Shown: positions 34,424 to 48,093, counted from the stretch's first letter. The stretch is 64,000 bases of DNA from Lyophyllum atratum (GCA_014905825.1 JACGCN010000001.1:4216001-4280000); one strand, 5' to 3'. Program-made: numbers and translations. The notes: a model not told the origin generated them from the letters alone.

Positions 34424-37400
34424 TTGAAGGCCAATGGGTCTCGGATAAACGAACTCTCGAGCCGGAGCGAAACCCGGGGAGCGGCGTGGCAGGCTTTAAG
34501 GGCAGAGTTGGATATGATGCCTGTGGTGGGTGTGCTGGGGAATGATTAAAGAGCGATAAATTCATGTCAATAATGGGGGATTGGAAATGCGTTTGTCAGA
34601 TCGCACCTTGGCGCCGGATGTGATCGACGGAAGAACGGCAAAGGTGGGGCGTCGAAGAGCGGGGAGATGGGGAGTAGTTATACCAGTCCTGGGGGTTGGC
34701 GGCCCAGCGAGGTCGCCAGCGAAGAGATAGGGATATCGATGTACAAAGACGCACTGGTACGAGGTTGTTGGAAGTTGAGGTAAAAAGGTTGGTGATACAG
34801 CTGACCGACCACTGTCGATCGATCTCAGATGCTGGCACAACAGAAATACACACAGGCACCACTCCAAACCGCTCAAAATCTTCGTCCTGCTGCTACCAGG
34901 TATCGCGCAAATACTGGAGATATAGATACCAGAGACTGGCGCGTAATGCGGCCACGATTGCTGTCATTACACGGCCAATGGGTGCATTTTCGGGTTTCGT
35001 GTCGGGTTGCCCGCAAATTGAGTCACTTTCTCGAGTCTGTCCAAAAAAGAACCACCCACAGATCGGGAACATCACCAGTCATGCGGGCCCATACTTCCGC
35101 TTTTGCATATCTCCCCTCATCTGCCCTAGCATGCACCGCCACCCGGACCGGCCCATGCATTGGTACTCCGCTCACCGCTCATCTCCGAAACCATGTTCTC
35201 CAATCTCTGGTTCACTGATGCCAGCTTCAGCTTCTTCTGTACCCGGACGTTCGTTTTCGCGTTCTCATGACACGCGCGAACCGTCTTCCGCCGCCGTTGC
35301 CATTCCAGAAACCTTCCCGCTTATCAGCTCCACAACATCTGTTACAACGAGCAAGACCAAGTCGGTCCATTGGGCATGTAGAACCCCGCCTCATTTTCGC
35401 CTCCATACTTCCGGTCCCAATCACTCCGGCCACCGACACCTTCCAGCCCATCTCAGATCCTAGGTCAGGGCCACCAGCCAGTAATTTCAAAAATAAACGC
35501 AAGACCCAATCACACATCACCGATCTCTGACCTAGAAACTTTGACTTTGATCCTGAGTCCACCATGCGAGCATGCTGTATGGCAAGCAACCTCACTACGT
35601 CCCTAAACTCGCCCAAGTATTCGAGAAACAAACGGCGGATCCTTGTGTAACGTGTTGTTCACCATTCTATTTTTCGCGTGCTACTAACTTGACGCCTCGT
35701 GCTGATCGCGAAAGATTCGCGCTAAATTTCCGTTACGGATTGCCAACCAGGGTTGTTTTAATTATGAAGCTGATTTTCATGACCATTCCTGGCTGTGGGC
35801 CTGGGCCAACGATGCCAAAGCGCCACAATGAACTTTGTAACCACCTGACTCTGTTTAACTAGATGCGCCATTGTCGTCAACAAGTTGAACAACCATCCTG
35901 CTGATAAGAACTAAAAGTCCTCGGTAGTGTGCAGCAGGAACTTTTGGAATTTCCAATTCGACTAATATAACCAACTCCCGTATGGACGCGCGGCAGTCTG
36001 ATCACGACCAGGTTCGCGTACCAGTCCGCGTTCACACCTATGGGTCCCAACTTTACGTGTTGTCCCTGATCGTTGTGATATTCTTCCTCACCGCTATCGT
36101 TGCTCGCGTCCTGTAGGCATTCCGTGAAGTCTCAGAAGCCTTTCGCATTCTCAAGACTCTCATCCAAGAATTCACTACCATGTGAGAACACGCGAGCAAG
36201 CTACATGAGGCCAGCTATGTACGCAATTCGGCTGCCTTTCTTGTTTCCCAATAGTGGGTAGATCATCCCATTCACAACTCCGCGAAGCTCCAGACTCACC
36301 TCGAGGCTTCCCCCAGCACCTCCCAGCACCCAAGCAAGGCATACTTACGCGAATTTCGGCTCCCTGTCAAGTGATATCCGATTCCGATTTCTCATGGACG
36401 AGTTGGCTGATGATGCACATGAATGGTGATGCAACCTCTCTGAGGCTTATTTTAAGCTTTCTCGCTTCATTAAACCGTCTTCTCCATTTGTCCGCATGCG
36501 CATTCTCGCAACTCGCCAGTGCCAAATGTCGATTGCTCAAAAGGCTACTTGACCGCCTCACATAGGCCACATCTCCATCCTCACCTCTGCGATAACGACC
36601 CGGAACATCCGAACGGGGCCTCGTTATGACAATTTCCGAATGACTGTTGGACGTCCATGGATTCTTGCTGTCGCGCCCGTGTCGCATATCCATAATCGCA
36701 GACAGCTTCGGATTCAGATCCTAATCTGGGTTCTTCATTTCACAGCACACAGGTGGTAGATGGGCCTGCAGGCGCTCGTGCGGTAAGAAATACGGTTCAA
36801 ACAACTTTCCAGTGTAGCTCATGCTTCGCGCTCTAGGTGGCATGTCCCGGCCTTGGCGCTCTCGTATCGCGCGAGGGTCGTATCTTTCGCGTTTTTCGTG
36901 ATTCCATGCTATGTGTTCGTGCTCACGTACGTACGTACTTCGACGATTGTGTCATTAATATTGCGCCATCTCGCGATCATGCTTCTACTTCTCGACGTTC
37001 GCCTTCTTCAGCCCTCTTGCCCCTTACGACTTTCCGAAGCTGGTTTGACACATTGTCGGCGGTTAGGTACATTCGAGGCCCGTTTCTGTCACCCTTGCTA
37101 TACTACGCTCCCCGGTTGGCGCCGTCACAGGGCACCCATGCTCCCGCGCACCGTCATACTACCTTCCAATTCGAACCAGAACCGCCACCACACCTGTCTT
37201 TCATGGCATGCGCACATGGCACGACCCCAATAGGAACCTCCACTATTCCGACTCGCCAGCCCACGTTGCTGCGATAAAGATTTCAAGGTCAGTGGTCCTT
37301 CGACTTCCAAGTTCCAGTACAGATGCCACAAACTGCCACTGCTGTCAGCATCATTGACATCTACCAGGTTCCATGCCAATGCCATACCGTCGTCGTTGCG

Positions 37401-40400
37401 ACGTCCACCGAATCGTCTTCAGGTCAGCATATGTAATCTAATCCACCCCTTGCGTTCTCACCGAACATTATCGTTCAGGCCCTCCCCATCAACATACGGC
37501 TTGGAATAATGTTGTGGCAGTCCCGTTGTTGATGTCCGCCAAGTCGAAAAGTCATCCTGCTATGGGAAGACCCTGATTCGACATAGATGTTGGTGATGAT
37601 CGCAATATCACTCACCCCAAGGATCGCACTGTGAGTGCCCTTCTGGGATGCTCTGCTTATTATCTGGAGTTCGGGTTTTGACTCACAGGAGTATCCTCCT
37701 TTGTCGTGTGGATGGTCATCCATTCCATGGGTGCTTGTCACCTGCCCTGGAGGCTTGTCAGTGACTGATTAATATCGCCTTCCAGGGCCATGAGCAGAGT
37801 TGGCATCTGCCTTTGTCGTTACAGTGGTGAGCCCAAAGACGTATTCGTTTTAATTATGGGCGAAGTAGCGCTATGTAAATTCAAACCTGGTGTACCCACT
37901 CATTTGTGCATACCTGCAGAATTGCGGCGGTGCCGGTATACCGGACGCAGGACCTCTTTTGAGCCCGCTTCTCGATGTACGAGAAGTAACGCAGAATTCC
38001 AATACTGATAATACAAGAACTATCCTCTGCGCCGCACCACCCCCCACCTCCGCCCACCAAGGCGCCTCTCCTTCCCAGCGCTTCTCTTTATCTCCCACCT
38101 CCAAGGGCCTCCGAGCCATCTCTTCTGCCAAAAATACCGCCCAGAAGTCTAATCGCCGCCAGGAACGGCCGCGAGATCCGGATCGGCAAACAATGAAATC
38201 TGCAAGCTGAAAGTGCACATGCGCACACACGTGCAAGCGCGGGCAAACACGCGAGTTGCGCGTTGCCAATCTGGGCGAGGCCGGATAATTATATACGGCT
38301 CGGCCCTGCCCTCTTTTTCGTGATCATGCCTGCCCCGCATCGATCTAGTTGGACATCGGTTGTTGGGGTCGGGTTGACTATGAGGCGGAAGATGGTGGAA
38401 AAACCACAATAAGAACGAACACGCATGGGTGTAGCAGCTTGTAGCAGGCTGTAACTATACGTGCCGGTTACGAAGGGAGATTAGTTTTGCGTGGCCTGAG
38501 GTTTGATAGTATCCGTACACGTTCATAATGACCTTGAGAGGCACGCGGTCGTTCCGTGACTTGGTTCCTGGTATAATTTTTATCTGCAGCCGCAAAAGCG
38601 CTCAAACGCTCCAGAACGCTCCCCAGGACCGACATTTCGCGTCAACTTCAAGGCTCAGTTGATGATTCATATGGCGGTGATAAAGTAGTGATGGAGCCGC
38701 TATCGAGGCACGGTGATCATATTGGAAACTCAGAGAAATCCGTTACAGCGAACAACTAGAGATGGAATGTGGCGAAATAAGATGGTGAAGCCCTCCGGGG
38801 TTGGGCTACGGTATGTGCATGCGCACCGCGACGGTGGCTTTACAACTAGGGTGCCAATAAGGTACAAGACATTGAAGGGCCACGATGTCGAGCTCGATGA
38901 TTTCTAAGGGCGGGATTGTCACCTGAAAGGCGGGGAAAAGGGCCTCTGCTATCAAATATGACCAATAGGTGCTAGGCTTCGGGTAGAAGCTTGAAGCCTG
39001 AAAAGTTCTTCCCAAAAAGTTCTTCCCAAATCTCTATTCTATTTCAGACTGAAGCTCAATCTTTCTCGATTCGTGAGCCTGGTCCACAAAGCGGGGAGCT
39101 TTATACAGGATGCAGGCATCCGCATCATGGTAGATGACGTTTTACTGCGGGGAATGGCTGGTCATTGAGAATAGCACGATCTAGACTGACGAGGGTATGT
39201 GAGTCTCGAGGGAACATGTACACCATCGTCGTACATTCGCCGCCAGCGGCGGCACAAAGTCATCCCGTCGCCACAGTGCTACTGCGGAAACATGTCCATG
39301 AGCCCGATGGCCGACCGACGCAAGAAATTGAAGAAATACCTAGTAAAGTCCCAAAAGCAAATCAGATCAGCAGATACCCCATAGTACGCTCGCGGATGAA
39401 ATCGCGCAACTCAAATCACATCGCAATCCTGGATCACATCTTCGGCCCATTCCCAGGCAGCTCATCACATTTCTTAACACTCCGATGTCGAGCAGTACGT
39501 CTAGCCAGCGAGACACCCAAGACACATGGCGGTCCGATCCGTTGCCCCTTCAGAAGTCGCGGATGCTGCGTCCCGACATCGACACCGAGCAGATAATGTC
39601 CCATCAACGTCTATGTGCACGAGACTCTTGCAACGGCTCATCTGACCTTGAGAGATGCATTCCGTTTGAGCCAGATGGCAGGAAGAACAGGTAGACGTAA
39701 TGGCTACGCCGTTGGAGAGTCCACGGAAAGGGAAGGACTCAAAAGAACCACCGCGCCCATAAGCGGAGTCGAATCTCTACAGCGATGAGAGCTATTGCCA
39801 TTCTGAGTTCTTCGACAGCTCGATTTCATTGACATTCCTCCGCTGTGCTGGGTTGGGCTGGGACTGGGACGAGGCCGGCATGCGGCATCTACCGTCCCCG
39901 GCGCGATGTATGTATAGGTGCTGGATACTAGACCGAGGATGACGTGCTTGGGTCGTGCTTCGTCCTGCTGCCGCGATTTGGGGCTATCGAGGCGGCTCAG
40001 CCACTCACCCGGTTTGCTATCTCGGGGCGAGTGCACTGGCTCCACCGGTGGCTGTTGAGCAGCTGACGTTCACTTCCTTGGTGGCGTGAACAATCGTAAA
40101 CTTGACATGTCGCACCAAGCAGGAAACAAAAGCCCTCTCGATATGTCTATGTTCCCGCTAGGAAGGAAAGTGGGAGCCCGCCGCAAGGTTCGGGCAATTA
40201 TGCGCTATACTTGGAGTCGACTGCATCTACCTGACAGAAAAGACTGGCGTAAATAATTCCAGATGAAGATCGACGCCGACGCTTACTTATATACCAGATA
40301 ATATCGAGGAAGGAAATGAAAAGAGCGATATCGTTCACTTCGGGCGAGCAGGTGCCAATGCTTCTTCCAGGGTCGGTGGTCCAAGAGAAATCGAAAAATA

Positions 40401-43400
40401 CAAGGTAGAACGTTCCTACGCTCGTCCGCGGGGATGCGAAGCTATTATGTGCCCGGCGCAAGTGAGAATAGAATAGAAGACATCCGATCTGTGTGAAAAG
40501 GTGATGTATTTCATTTTTCATTCATCTCTATTAGTGCTCCGGGATCAAGCTTCGAAACTTGCTTTACCTTCAGACCGCGGCGGACAATCACTGGACAGCT
40601 TGTATCAGCGGCCTGTTATCATCGCCGCGCAGTAGCCTGGTCCGTATCAGAATAGTGGCTGGAGCTCGCGATAACGGCCAAGATGACAGAAAATGGAGCA
40701 AAGAGTCGGGCACATGACAGGATATCATGACCAAGGAAAAGCGCCGAGTCCGAGGTTAGAACAATGGCCTGTCAACCGATTCGAATTCCCGACAATGTCG
40801 ATCAAGAAGCTGGGAAGAAAGCTGCGCTCTGGAGTCACTGTCAGCCTAGAGATTAAAATACCTTTGAGCGTGGAAGACGATGAGCCCATGGAACGGATAT
40901 GGTACCATCTCACATCATTAGACCACAAGTCGAACCCTAACTCTATCTGTCTGATCAAAATGGGATTTCCAGCCAAGTTCCTGGTATCAGTCCACCGATA
41001 TGTTTCGTCGGCGTCCGGAGAATCACAGCTACCTCCTACATTAGAGGGAATAGAAGCCAGGCCAGGCCGTAAAGACCCGTAAAAGCCCAGAGGTCGACTT
41101 GAACAGTTAGTCAGGTTACGAAGGCTCGTCGGAGATACAAGCTCGATTGGTCCATGTCGTAAGAGCCTCATTGAGAAAATGAACGACGACTGACGGTCTG
41201 CCAGTGTATAACTTGAATATGAGGTTACGACATAAGATGACAGCTGATCTTAGCTTGGATGATAAGGACACGAGGATACGAACCTGGCACACCGTCCATC
41301 ACCACCGATCATTTAAGAGTTGGCGATGCTGCGTGCATGCTAGTACAAGGTTAATCGAGCAGCTACAGGCGAAAATTTACGTGAGGGCGACTAGCGTCGC
41401 TTGCAACACAGTTCGCGGGAGAAGATAAGCTCCCATGAGGATCGAACTTGAAGGACCTACTGAGCTCACAATGATCCGCACCTGTGGTCCTCGGGCTTGC
41501 ATCCAAGCAGAGGCATCTTTGATTGGGTCGAAGAATCCGACCGGAAAGCAGATTGCATAAGCCTATACGAGATCTGCTGTCTGTCAGGTACATCTGTAGG
41601 TGTAAATGAAGGTTACATACCCTCACAAGAGTCTGGTTTTCCGACGTCATTGGCATCTGATGCGAGATGTAATAGACGACGAAGGGGACCGTAAAAGTAC
41701 TTATCCTGCCACTAAGATGTGGCGAGGACACCAATACGCATACTTGTTGTCTACCCAGGAAGGTAGTAGGTTCTTGATGTGCTACAAACATGCCAAAGGC
41801 AGAGGAAGTCTGCGATCGAGGCCACAGGAGCGGACGCAAGGCGCCCAACCGGGGATAATTTCCGAGAGAGCAAATGTGATACAAACTACACACGACTGTC
41901 TGGGTCGCGACTCAGGACCGGGCGAATGGAACCAGAGTCCCTCGGCGTGCGTGTAGATGTGCGTGTCGGTCCCATGGCACAAAGATAAACCTCCTTGACG
42001 GTGGCGAGGAAGTGAAGTACCGAAGACGTCCGTTTTGATGTGTGCCAAATTACAGGGTCTTCCCGTTGGCCATTTGGAGATCGAGCTGTGTGAGGGTATG
42101 ATACTTGGTCTAGGCGAGACCGGGTTGATTGAGAAGAACACGACTATATCTGAACACGTCTGAGTTCTTATCACTATCCACATGATGCGCTCGCCGATGT
42201 TCGAAGCCCTTCGAGGTGGGAAGCCGAAGGGGGCCGTCAAGAAGACTGTCAAAGAGGCCCGTATAAGACAATTGGAGGGATGCGGCCAAAACCGGCAATA
42301 ATAACCCTCCACGAGAAACCTCAACTCCACGAACGGGCTGATGGACCGACGACCGACAAGTAATCGAGGTAAATGTTGCCCGAAGGTGCTCGCTGAAGGA
42401 TGAGGTCTAATTATTAAAGCCGAGATGGCAGATGAGAGGCCCCATGGTGTCAGTTTCTGGAAGTACGGAAGAAAGAGGACCCACGATGATATCAGATGAG
42501 GGCATTCCAAGACTGCGGAAGAGTCATGCCAAGAGCCATATAGTCCGTCGCTCGACTTCCTGACTTGGATAAGCAAGGAAGTCTCGAAGGAGCAACGAAT
42601 AGTTAAGGTTGAAACATCCAAGTGCAAAGTGCGGTTGCCGATTCTGGCGACCTTCCTTCATTTATCTGATAACGTCGGAGGAACTATTCAGATTGAATAT
42701 AACTTGAGAGCTTAAGACAGGAAAGTACCGAGCGCACGCCTAAATCCTCCAGTGAGCGAATTTGTTGTCCCCTTATTACGAGTTCGTGTGGTACACGTCT
42801 TGTTGGCTTGTATACGAGCCGTTGCGTCAGTCAGGCGCCAGGATACTCCTCAACTCGACCGTGGTGCTGAAAAGAGACTGTAGAGCGCCACAAATCTGAG
42901 AGTTGACACGAACCTGGTTATGATGAAAACTTGAATATGAGATGTTGCAACAGTCAGCGCCGAGCCCTGCAATTTGTATAAGCTCATAGGTTTGCAAGGA
43001 GGAATGATTCTGGTTCCCTCTTATCAGCGTTTCCACTAGTCACATTGTATAAACATAGCATAGTAGCCCAGAAGTAGGTCCAGGAATATCTGATGAATGT
43101 GTGAGGTCCTAGCTGATTGTGAGCGAAATATCCGCAAAGGTCACTGAGTCTGTCGACAGTTCAGTAGACCTGCAAATAAATCTGGATGTTGGACACTGAC
43201 CAGCTGGCAAGATTTCCACTGTACAGCAGATAGTCCAGTTCGAGAAGGGCACTGAGCTGCATTCACGCTGGAAATAGTCGCCATCTTCATGAGCAATCGA
43301 AGAGTTTTATACAGTAGAACGCAATAAATTCTTCAAAGCCAGGGTGCAGCCCAGCCGTCTTCTCCGTCATCGACCGCTCGAAGAGAGTGCCTAAGGGTTG

Positions 43401-43775
43401 GATGGGAGGTTGAACCAGAACACAATCGCGGCATGAAACCACGATGCATGTACGTAAGGCTGTGTAAGCGCCCAAAAACAGGTATTCCACGTGGCGTGTG
43501 CGAAAAAATATACTTCCGCCCAAGTTCCTCTTCGAGCTCAGGGGCTCGTACTCTGCGTTGGTTGCGCTCACCCACCATCCTCCTCGCTCCAGATACCACA
43601 TCACCCGTGCCCTTAGAGCGCCAGCAACTCCGCAAGACTAAACTACCTCGCGCCAGGCTTCACAGGACCCCTCTCAGCACTGTTCAGTTGCTCACTTACG
43701 CAGCCCCTGTTACGTTTTTCACTCGGAGGGAAGTTGAAGCTGGGCTCACGTTTGATACTCAAAACGACGGGGAAA
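34424..43775. other. 9.4-kb stretch without a supportable gene
   Basis: The first ~1 kb is probably promoter and leader of zinc-finger gene A. Beyond it are scattered open frames: a 44-codon ATG frame with one hydrophobic segment at 35982-36116, a Ser/Ala/Pro-rich frame at 37890-38210 without ATG, a 129-codon ATG frame at 40693-41082, and a 281-codon minus-strand frame at 41782-42627 without ATG near its start. None resembles a known family, and no consistent exon set could be built. These may be decayed genes or lineage-specific genes. Confidence 0.4.
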
Positions 43776-44949
43776 ATGGTTACAGATCAGAAGGAGGAAG
43801 ATGAGGGGACTCAGCGACGCGAAGAGGAGGTGAGCACACACACGATAATCTGTGGCGATGGGCCCCTGACGGCGGCGTTCAAACAGGCAAAAGGTGGTGT
43901 ACAAAAGGCGTCAACGTCAGCAGATGTACCCAAGCTCGAAGTGCTGCCATCCAGTCGACCGCTCACACGCTCCCAAACCGGCCGAGTGCCCAAACGTCGA
44001 CGACCTCACGACAGTCCTTCGCCGGAACCTAGAAAAAGAGTCACCCGAGTTTCCAAGAAACACATGGCCGCCCCTTATGTCGCTTCCGATTCGTCGGAGG
44101 CCGATGCGCCCAAGGGGAGAAGGCCACCACCCGAGGTTTCTACCCCACTCTTGGAAGGTGATACGCCCCCTCTTAACGCGACGCAGTTGGCACATCTGAA
44201 CAGTTCATCGTACAACCAAAACGCTCACAATCAAAACACTGCTATGGACCTCGCCGTACCAAAAACTCGTGCTACTCTCCCTGTTCCCGTCCCTAACCTG
44301 ACGAAGAAAAGCCGTGGTCGTCGCGTACCGACGAGGCTTCCCAACGACGATAGCAACGTCGACGCCAAGGACACTCGAATGTATATTTGCAAAGTAGAAA
44401 GCTGTGGGAAGTGCTTCCACCGGGGGGAACACCTCAAGCGTCATATTCGCTCCATCCATACTCACGAGAAACGTAAGCTTACCTGACGTACTCCTCGTTC
44501 TTCGCTTGATGCTAAACACGCGTTTCTCGTATCCAGCGTTCAAATGTACATACCCCCTATGTAACAAAAACTTCAACCGACACGACAACCTTTTGCAACA
44601 CATCAAAGTGCACAAGGACCTCGCCACCTCCGAATCGAGCAACACAGACGATGCTGGGAGCCCTGTACAGCTCCGTCAAAGCACCCCACCGCCACTCCTA
44701 TCCGTCGCACCCCCGCGCCAGCTGCAGCCCTATTACCCTCCACACGAACCGTACGACACATCCATGAAGCAGGCAAGGACAGCTACTATATACCAGCCGC
44801 CGACATCCTCTTTCCATACCTATAGCGCGCCGTACGCGTCCCTCTCGGAACCACTAAGCTTTGCAGCGAGCATGGCCGTCTCCTCCTTGCGCACAGAGAT
44901 TCCTCAATCCCCTCCCGCTCTGCGCACACAAGTCGATCAGACTGCTTAA
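43776..44949 (+). CDS. Msn2-like C2H2 zinc-finger transcription factor, paralogue B
   Basis: Two exons, 43776-44472 and 44537-44949, give 369 residues. The start is the first ATG in frame (MVTDQKEEDEG). The N-terminus is charged and then Ser/Pro-rich. VPVPNLTKKSRGRRVPT, almost the same as in paralogue A, precedes two fingers at C205-C210-H223-H228 (helix RGEHLKRH) and C236-C241-H254-H258 (helix RHDNLLQH), linked by HTHEKP. The intron sits at the same place as in paralogue A, splitting the linker Pro codon. A STRE-type (AGGGG) target is inferred from the helices. Unlike A, it has a Pro/Tyr-rich tail of about 110 residues after the fingers and a much shorter N-terminus. It lies on the opposite strand, 9.4 kb away. 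Confidence 0.87.
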
Positions 44950-45452
44950 AATTCCCCACCTTGTCCAGCACCCCTCGTCGCGTCCGTGTATAGGAGATCT
45001 CTCCATTTCGCTCGTCCTTTTAATTATTTCATCAGATCCCTCTGCATTTGTATTCTGATATCATCATCACGCTTCACTTCACTCATCCATTGACATTTGG
45101 TTTTCACGAACTGTTAGGATCCTCGTTAACCATAATACGTATCATCACTCTCACACTGCCTTTCGTGTCCACCTCCACTCCCCCATTTCTCATGATGGAT
45201 GATGTATCTCACTTAACTGTTTCTCTGGTTTGGCGTCCTTGCTTTTTGGATACGAGCATACCTAGCTACCATATATCATCACAATTCCGTATCTTACACT
45301 CTATACCTACCTACTTCTGCTTCGGCACATGGCATAGATTCTGGTTTCCCGTATGCTGTGTGCGTACGTTTCGCCCTGTGAGCTTGCGTTGTCATTCGGA
45401 CCTGATACAAAACTGATTGCAGTGGGGGGGAGCCACTGTGATGATCGGCCAG
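44950..45452. other. 3' flank of zinc-finger gene B
   Basis: T-rich sequence typical of a 3' UTR and terminator. No coding frame recognised. The duplicated block begins at its right end. Confidence 0.5.
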
Positions 45453-48093
45453 TGATGTACTCATAATCATCCTGTTCTTCGTAGTGGCCCTGGAAAATAA
45501 TCAACAAGTATGTAACACTTGCTGCGCGACACCAAGTACATATCCCCAGGTTCATATGTCCAGGAAATATTTTAGGTGTAGATGACAACAATTCCCAATT
45601 CGAGCTCCTCCGAGGTTTATCATGTGGCGTCGACTGATACCTGACATCGCCGCATTCTAAAAACCCAGCGCCGCGTAACGAACCCTCTGCAGCGCACATT
45701 CCCTATTAGCTGTTGACGAGAACTCCTGACGGTTAGTCGAGTTAGGTCATGTAGTGCTAGTCTTGATCGTCCCAGCAGGTTCGACAATAGGCCAGTGCCC
45801 ACCCAATCGCACAGGGTTCCACTTCATCACCCATGGAAGGATACCTCCGCGCTGCGTTGGCGAATCCATGACAATCGCCCCAGAGGGCGTTCGCGATATA
45901 TACCAGTCGATTACAGCCGACGAAGGCGTATAGCTTCGGAGGCTCGGGCAGTGCGCCGCGAATACCGCCGGCGTCCACTTGTCGACTTCAACGGAGTCGT
46001 CTTTTTTGGTCTTGAACCGTTCCTCCAGGTTCATCTCGGGGTCGTAGAAGCCTTCCTCAAATCGGAGGAGCGGAGCGGAGGAATGAATTACACCAGTGTA
46101 GTTATTCCATCCAAAGTGTTGTAGTTGGCTGAGGCCATGTAGATGAGATGCATATTCCCAAGCGCTGTGTGGCCAGACGGTATACATGGTCTTTGTTGGC
46201 CAGTCACTTTCGCGGCGGAGCAAAGTAAGGCCTAGAAGTCTCGGGAAACTATGTGCTATGTGATCAAAGAGGCGGAAATCTCCTTCTGTAAGGCCTTCCA
46301 ACACTAAAGCTTGAAGGGGGGCTTGTCCTTGTGACAGAGCATTGAGCATCGTCATGGCAGCGTCATCGTCACATCCCTGTGCAACATGCAGTTTGAAGTG
46401 CGTTAATCGACCGAATGTCACACCTGGTCTACTTGAAAGGGCAGCCGCAAAGTATGGCACATGATGTAGAAGGACCTCTGTCAGAGTTAAACGCTCTAGG
46501 GTTGGAAATGATGGGAACTTGAGGGCAACATCTCCAGGTATGCCTGGCAGAGCGTTCACTCCCTGCGCTGAAAATGTTCGAAGGTGGGGGCATAGCAAGG
46601 TGCTGTACCAAGACCCGAACGGTGACCGAAGGGGCAGTATGTGAAGGTTATAGACAGACTTCCACAGCGGCGCATGACCTACTTGAATCCACTCGCAAGT
46701 CGCGAAGGTAAAGAGACATATGCGAAGCCGAACGCTGTGGAGGTGGTGGAGGTCGGAAATGAGGCGTATGATTTCGGATGTGATCGAAATATTCTGTAGA
46801 GCCAATGTTGTGACATTGAAACTGGAAGAAAGTATCTGGGTGAAGGCTTTGTATATGGGTGGGTAAAACGCGGCATCCATCGTCCATAAGTCGAACCCAT
46901 GGTTGTCAAGCATCGAAGGAGTCCACTCGTCAAGGATGGTGAGATTCTCAATCTTGGCTATAAGGTCCGGTCGGCCGATGAGGAAATTAGTCTTCAGTAG
47001 AAGTTCCTCGCGGATTGAGTATGCGAGGGGTTTCAAGCACTCTACCGGGTTGTCGGATTGTCTCAGTTCGTCTAATACATCCCAAGGAACGTCGAAGGTG
47101 ATGGTACGGCTCTGACAGGCGAGTCAGGACCCTGTGTGCTTGAAGATGGAAGGAGAATAACCTTATAGATGTGACGACTCCCGATATTATTCAGATGTCG
47201 GCATGTCGACGACAGCAAGCGCATCTGGTTCAAGTTCGACATCCAAAAGATATGATCGAGAACTTCGGGTGGGAGCTGGACAAGACAGAGCTGTTGGATT
47301 CGAGGCATAGGATTCCGAGATATAGTAGAAAGGACCTTTGCTAGTAATGTTCTTTGGTTGATTGGACGAGAGACATATGATCTACTAGTACACGTACCAG
47401 TCAGCAGCCCAAGCTGCCCATAGCCATTAATCATGGGAATTTTCCACCGAGTTTGGAAATCTTCCCATAGAATCTCATCTTCGAAATCGTAATCGACGAA
47501 CTTCAAGGGCTCTCCATCAAGGCCCGTCGTGTCAGTTTCAAATTCTTTGACGTGCGCGGTCAGTGTGATGAAGTCGACAAGATAGAGATTCCACCGCGTT
47601 ATAAGATCTATGTATCGCTGTATCGCACCAAAATCAGTGACTATATCAAGGCGACGATTAGAATAAGTTTCACCGGCAGATGGCGACCTGTTAAGTCAAG
47701 AGAACCCTGTATAAATTATTCAGTATTTCATTACAATGCAAATGATTCCTTATTGCTCAACACACGGTATAGAATCCTTCCACCGACTTGAAGAACCGCA
47801 CAACGAGGTAGAATTCGGAGTAGCCACCGATGACAGTGGCCGCGTCCTTCCCTTGCTCTATAGCCTCGACCCGTGCCCGATTCTTGTTCGTTCTTGATCT
47901 TGCTTCTTCGGCGCCATATAAGGTAAGAAATGGAGGGTATTCGACGTTAAAATAACCATCCGAGTCCACGTCAGAGTCACAATCGGCATACATTTGTTAG
48001 GTGGAACAGAATCTCGAGGCAAGGAGTTCTACTTCGAAACTTTCAGTGTATTTGCCCTTGTTGTTCGATGGCTGTTAGGTTTCCTCCTGGGTA
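45453..48093 (-). repeat. Segmental duplication, copy B
   Basis: Aligns with 22129-25057 in direct orientation. Its left edge lies about 500 bases past the stop codon of zinc-finger gene B. It lacks the 304-bp segment seen in copy A. Both edges stop aligning within a few bases (near 45453 and 48093), outside the gene's coding ends. Confidence 0.9.
45747..47993 (-). CDS. F-box-like domain protein, paralogue B
   Basis: Five exons: 47993-47766, 47706-47674, 47617-47398, 47340-47162 and 47111-45747, giving 674 residues. Exons 2-5 have exactly the same lengths as in paralogue A (33, 220, 179 and 1365 nt), and exon 1 is one codon longer. The F-box-like motif (QLPPEVLDHIFWMSNLNQMR, from about residue 182) and the Leu-rich C-terminal region are intact, without stops. 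In the 57-nt intron before exon 2 the donor is GTGTGT, better than in A. Intron 3 is 57 nt against 51 in A, both divisible by three. As with A, binding to Skp1 within an SCF complex is inferred from the family, and no substrate can be proposed. Both copies look functional, so selection may be keeping both. Confidence 0.8.

Noticed and set aside
39165..40045. Several 60-140 codon frames at 39-40 kb
   Set aside because: Most start at non-ATG codons, overlap one another on both strands and show no motif.
40693..41082. 129-codon ATG frame, and a 148-codon frame on the opposite strand
   Set aside because: The two overlap on opposite strands with no recognised motif in either. There is no basis to prefer one, so neither is called.
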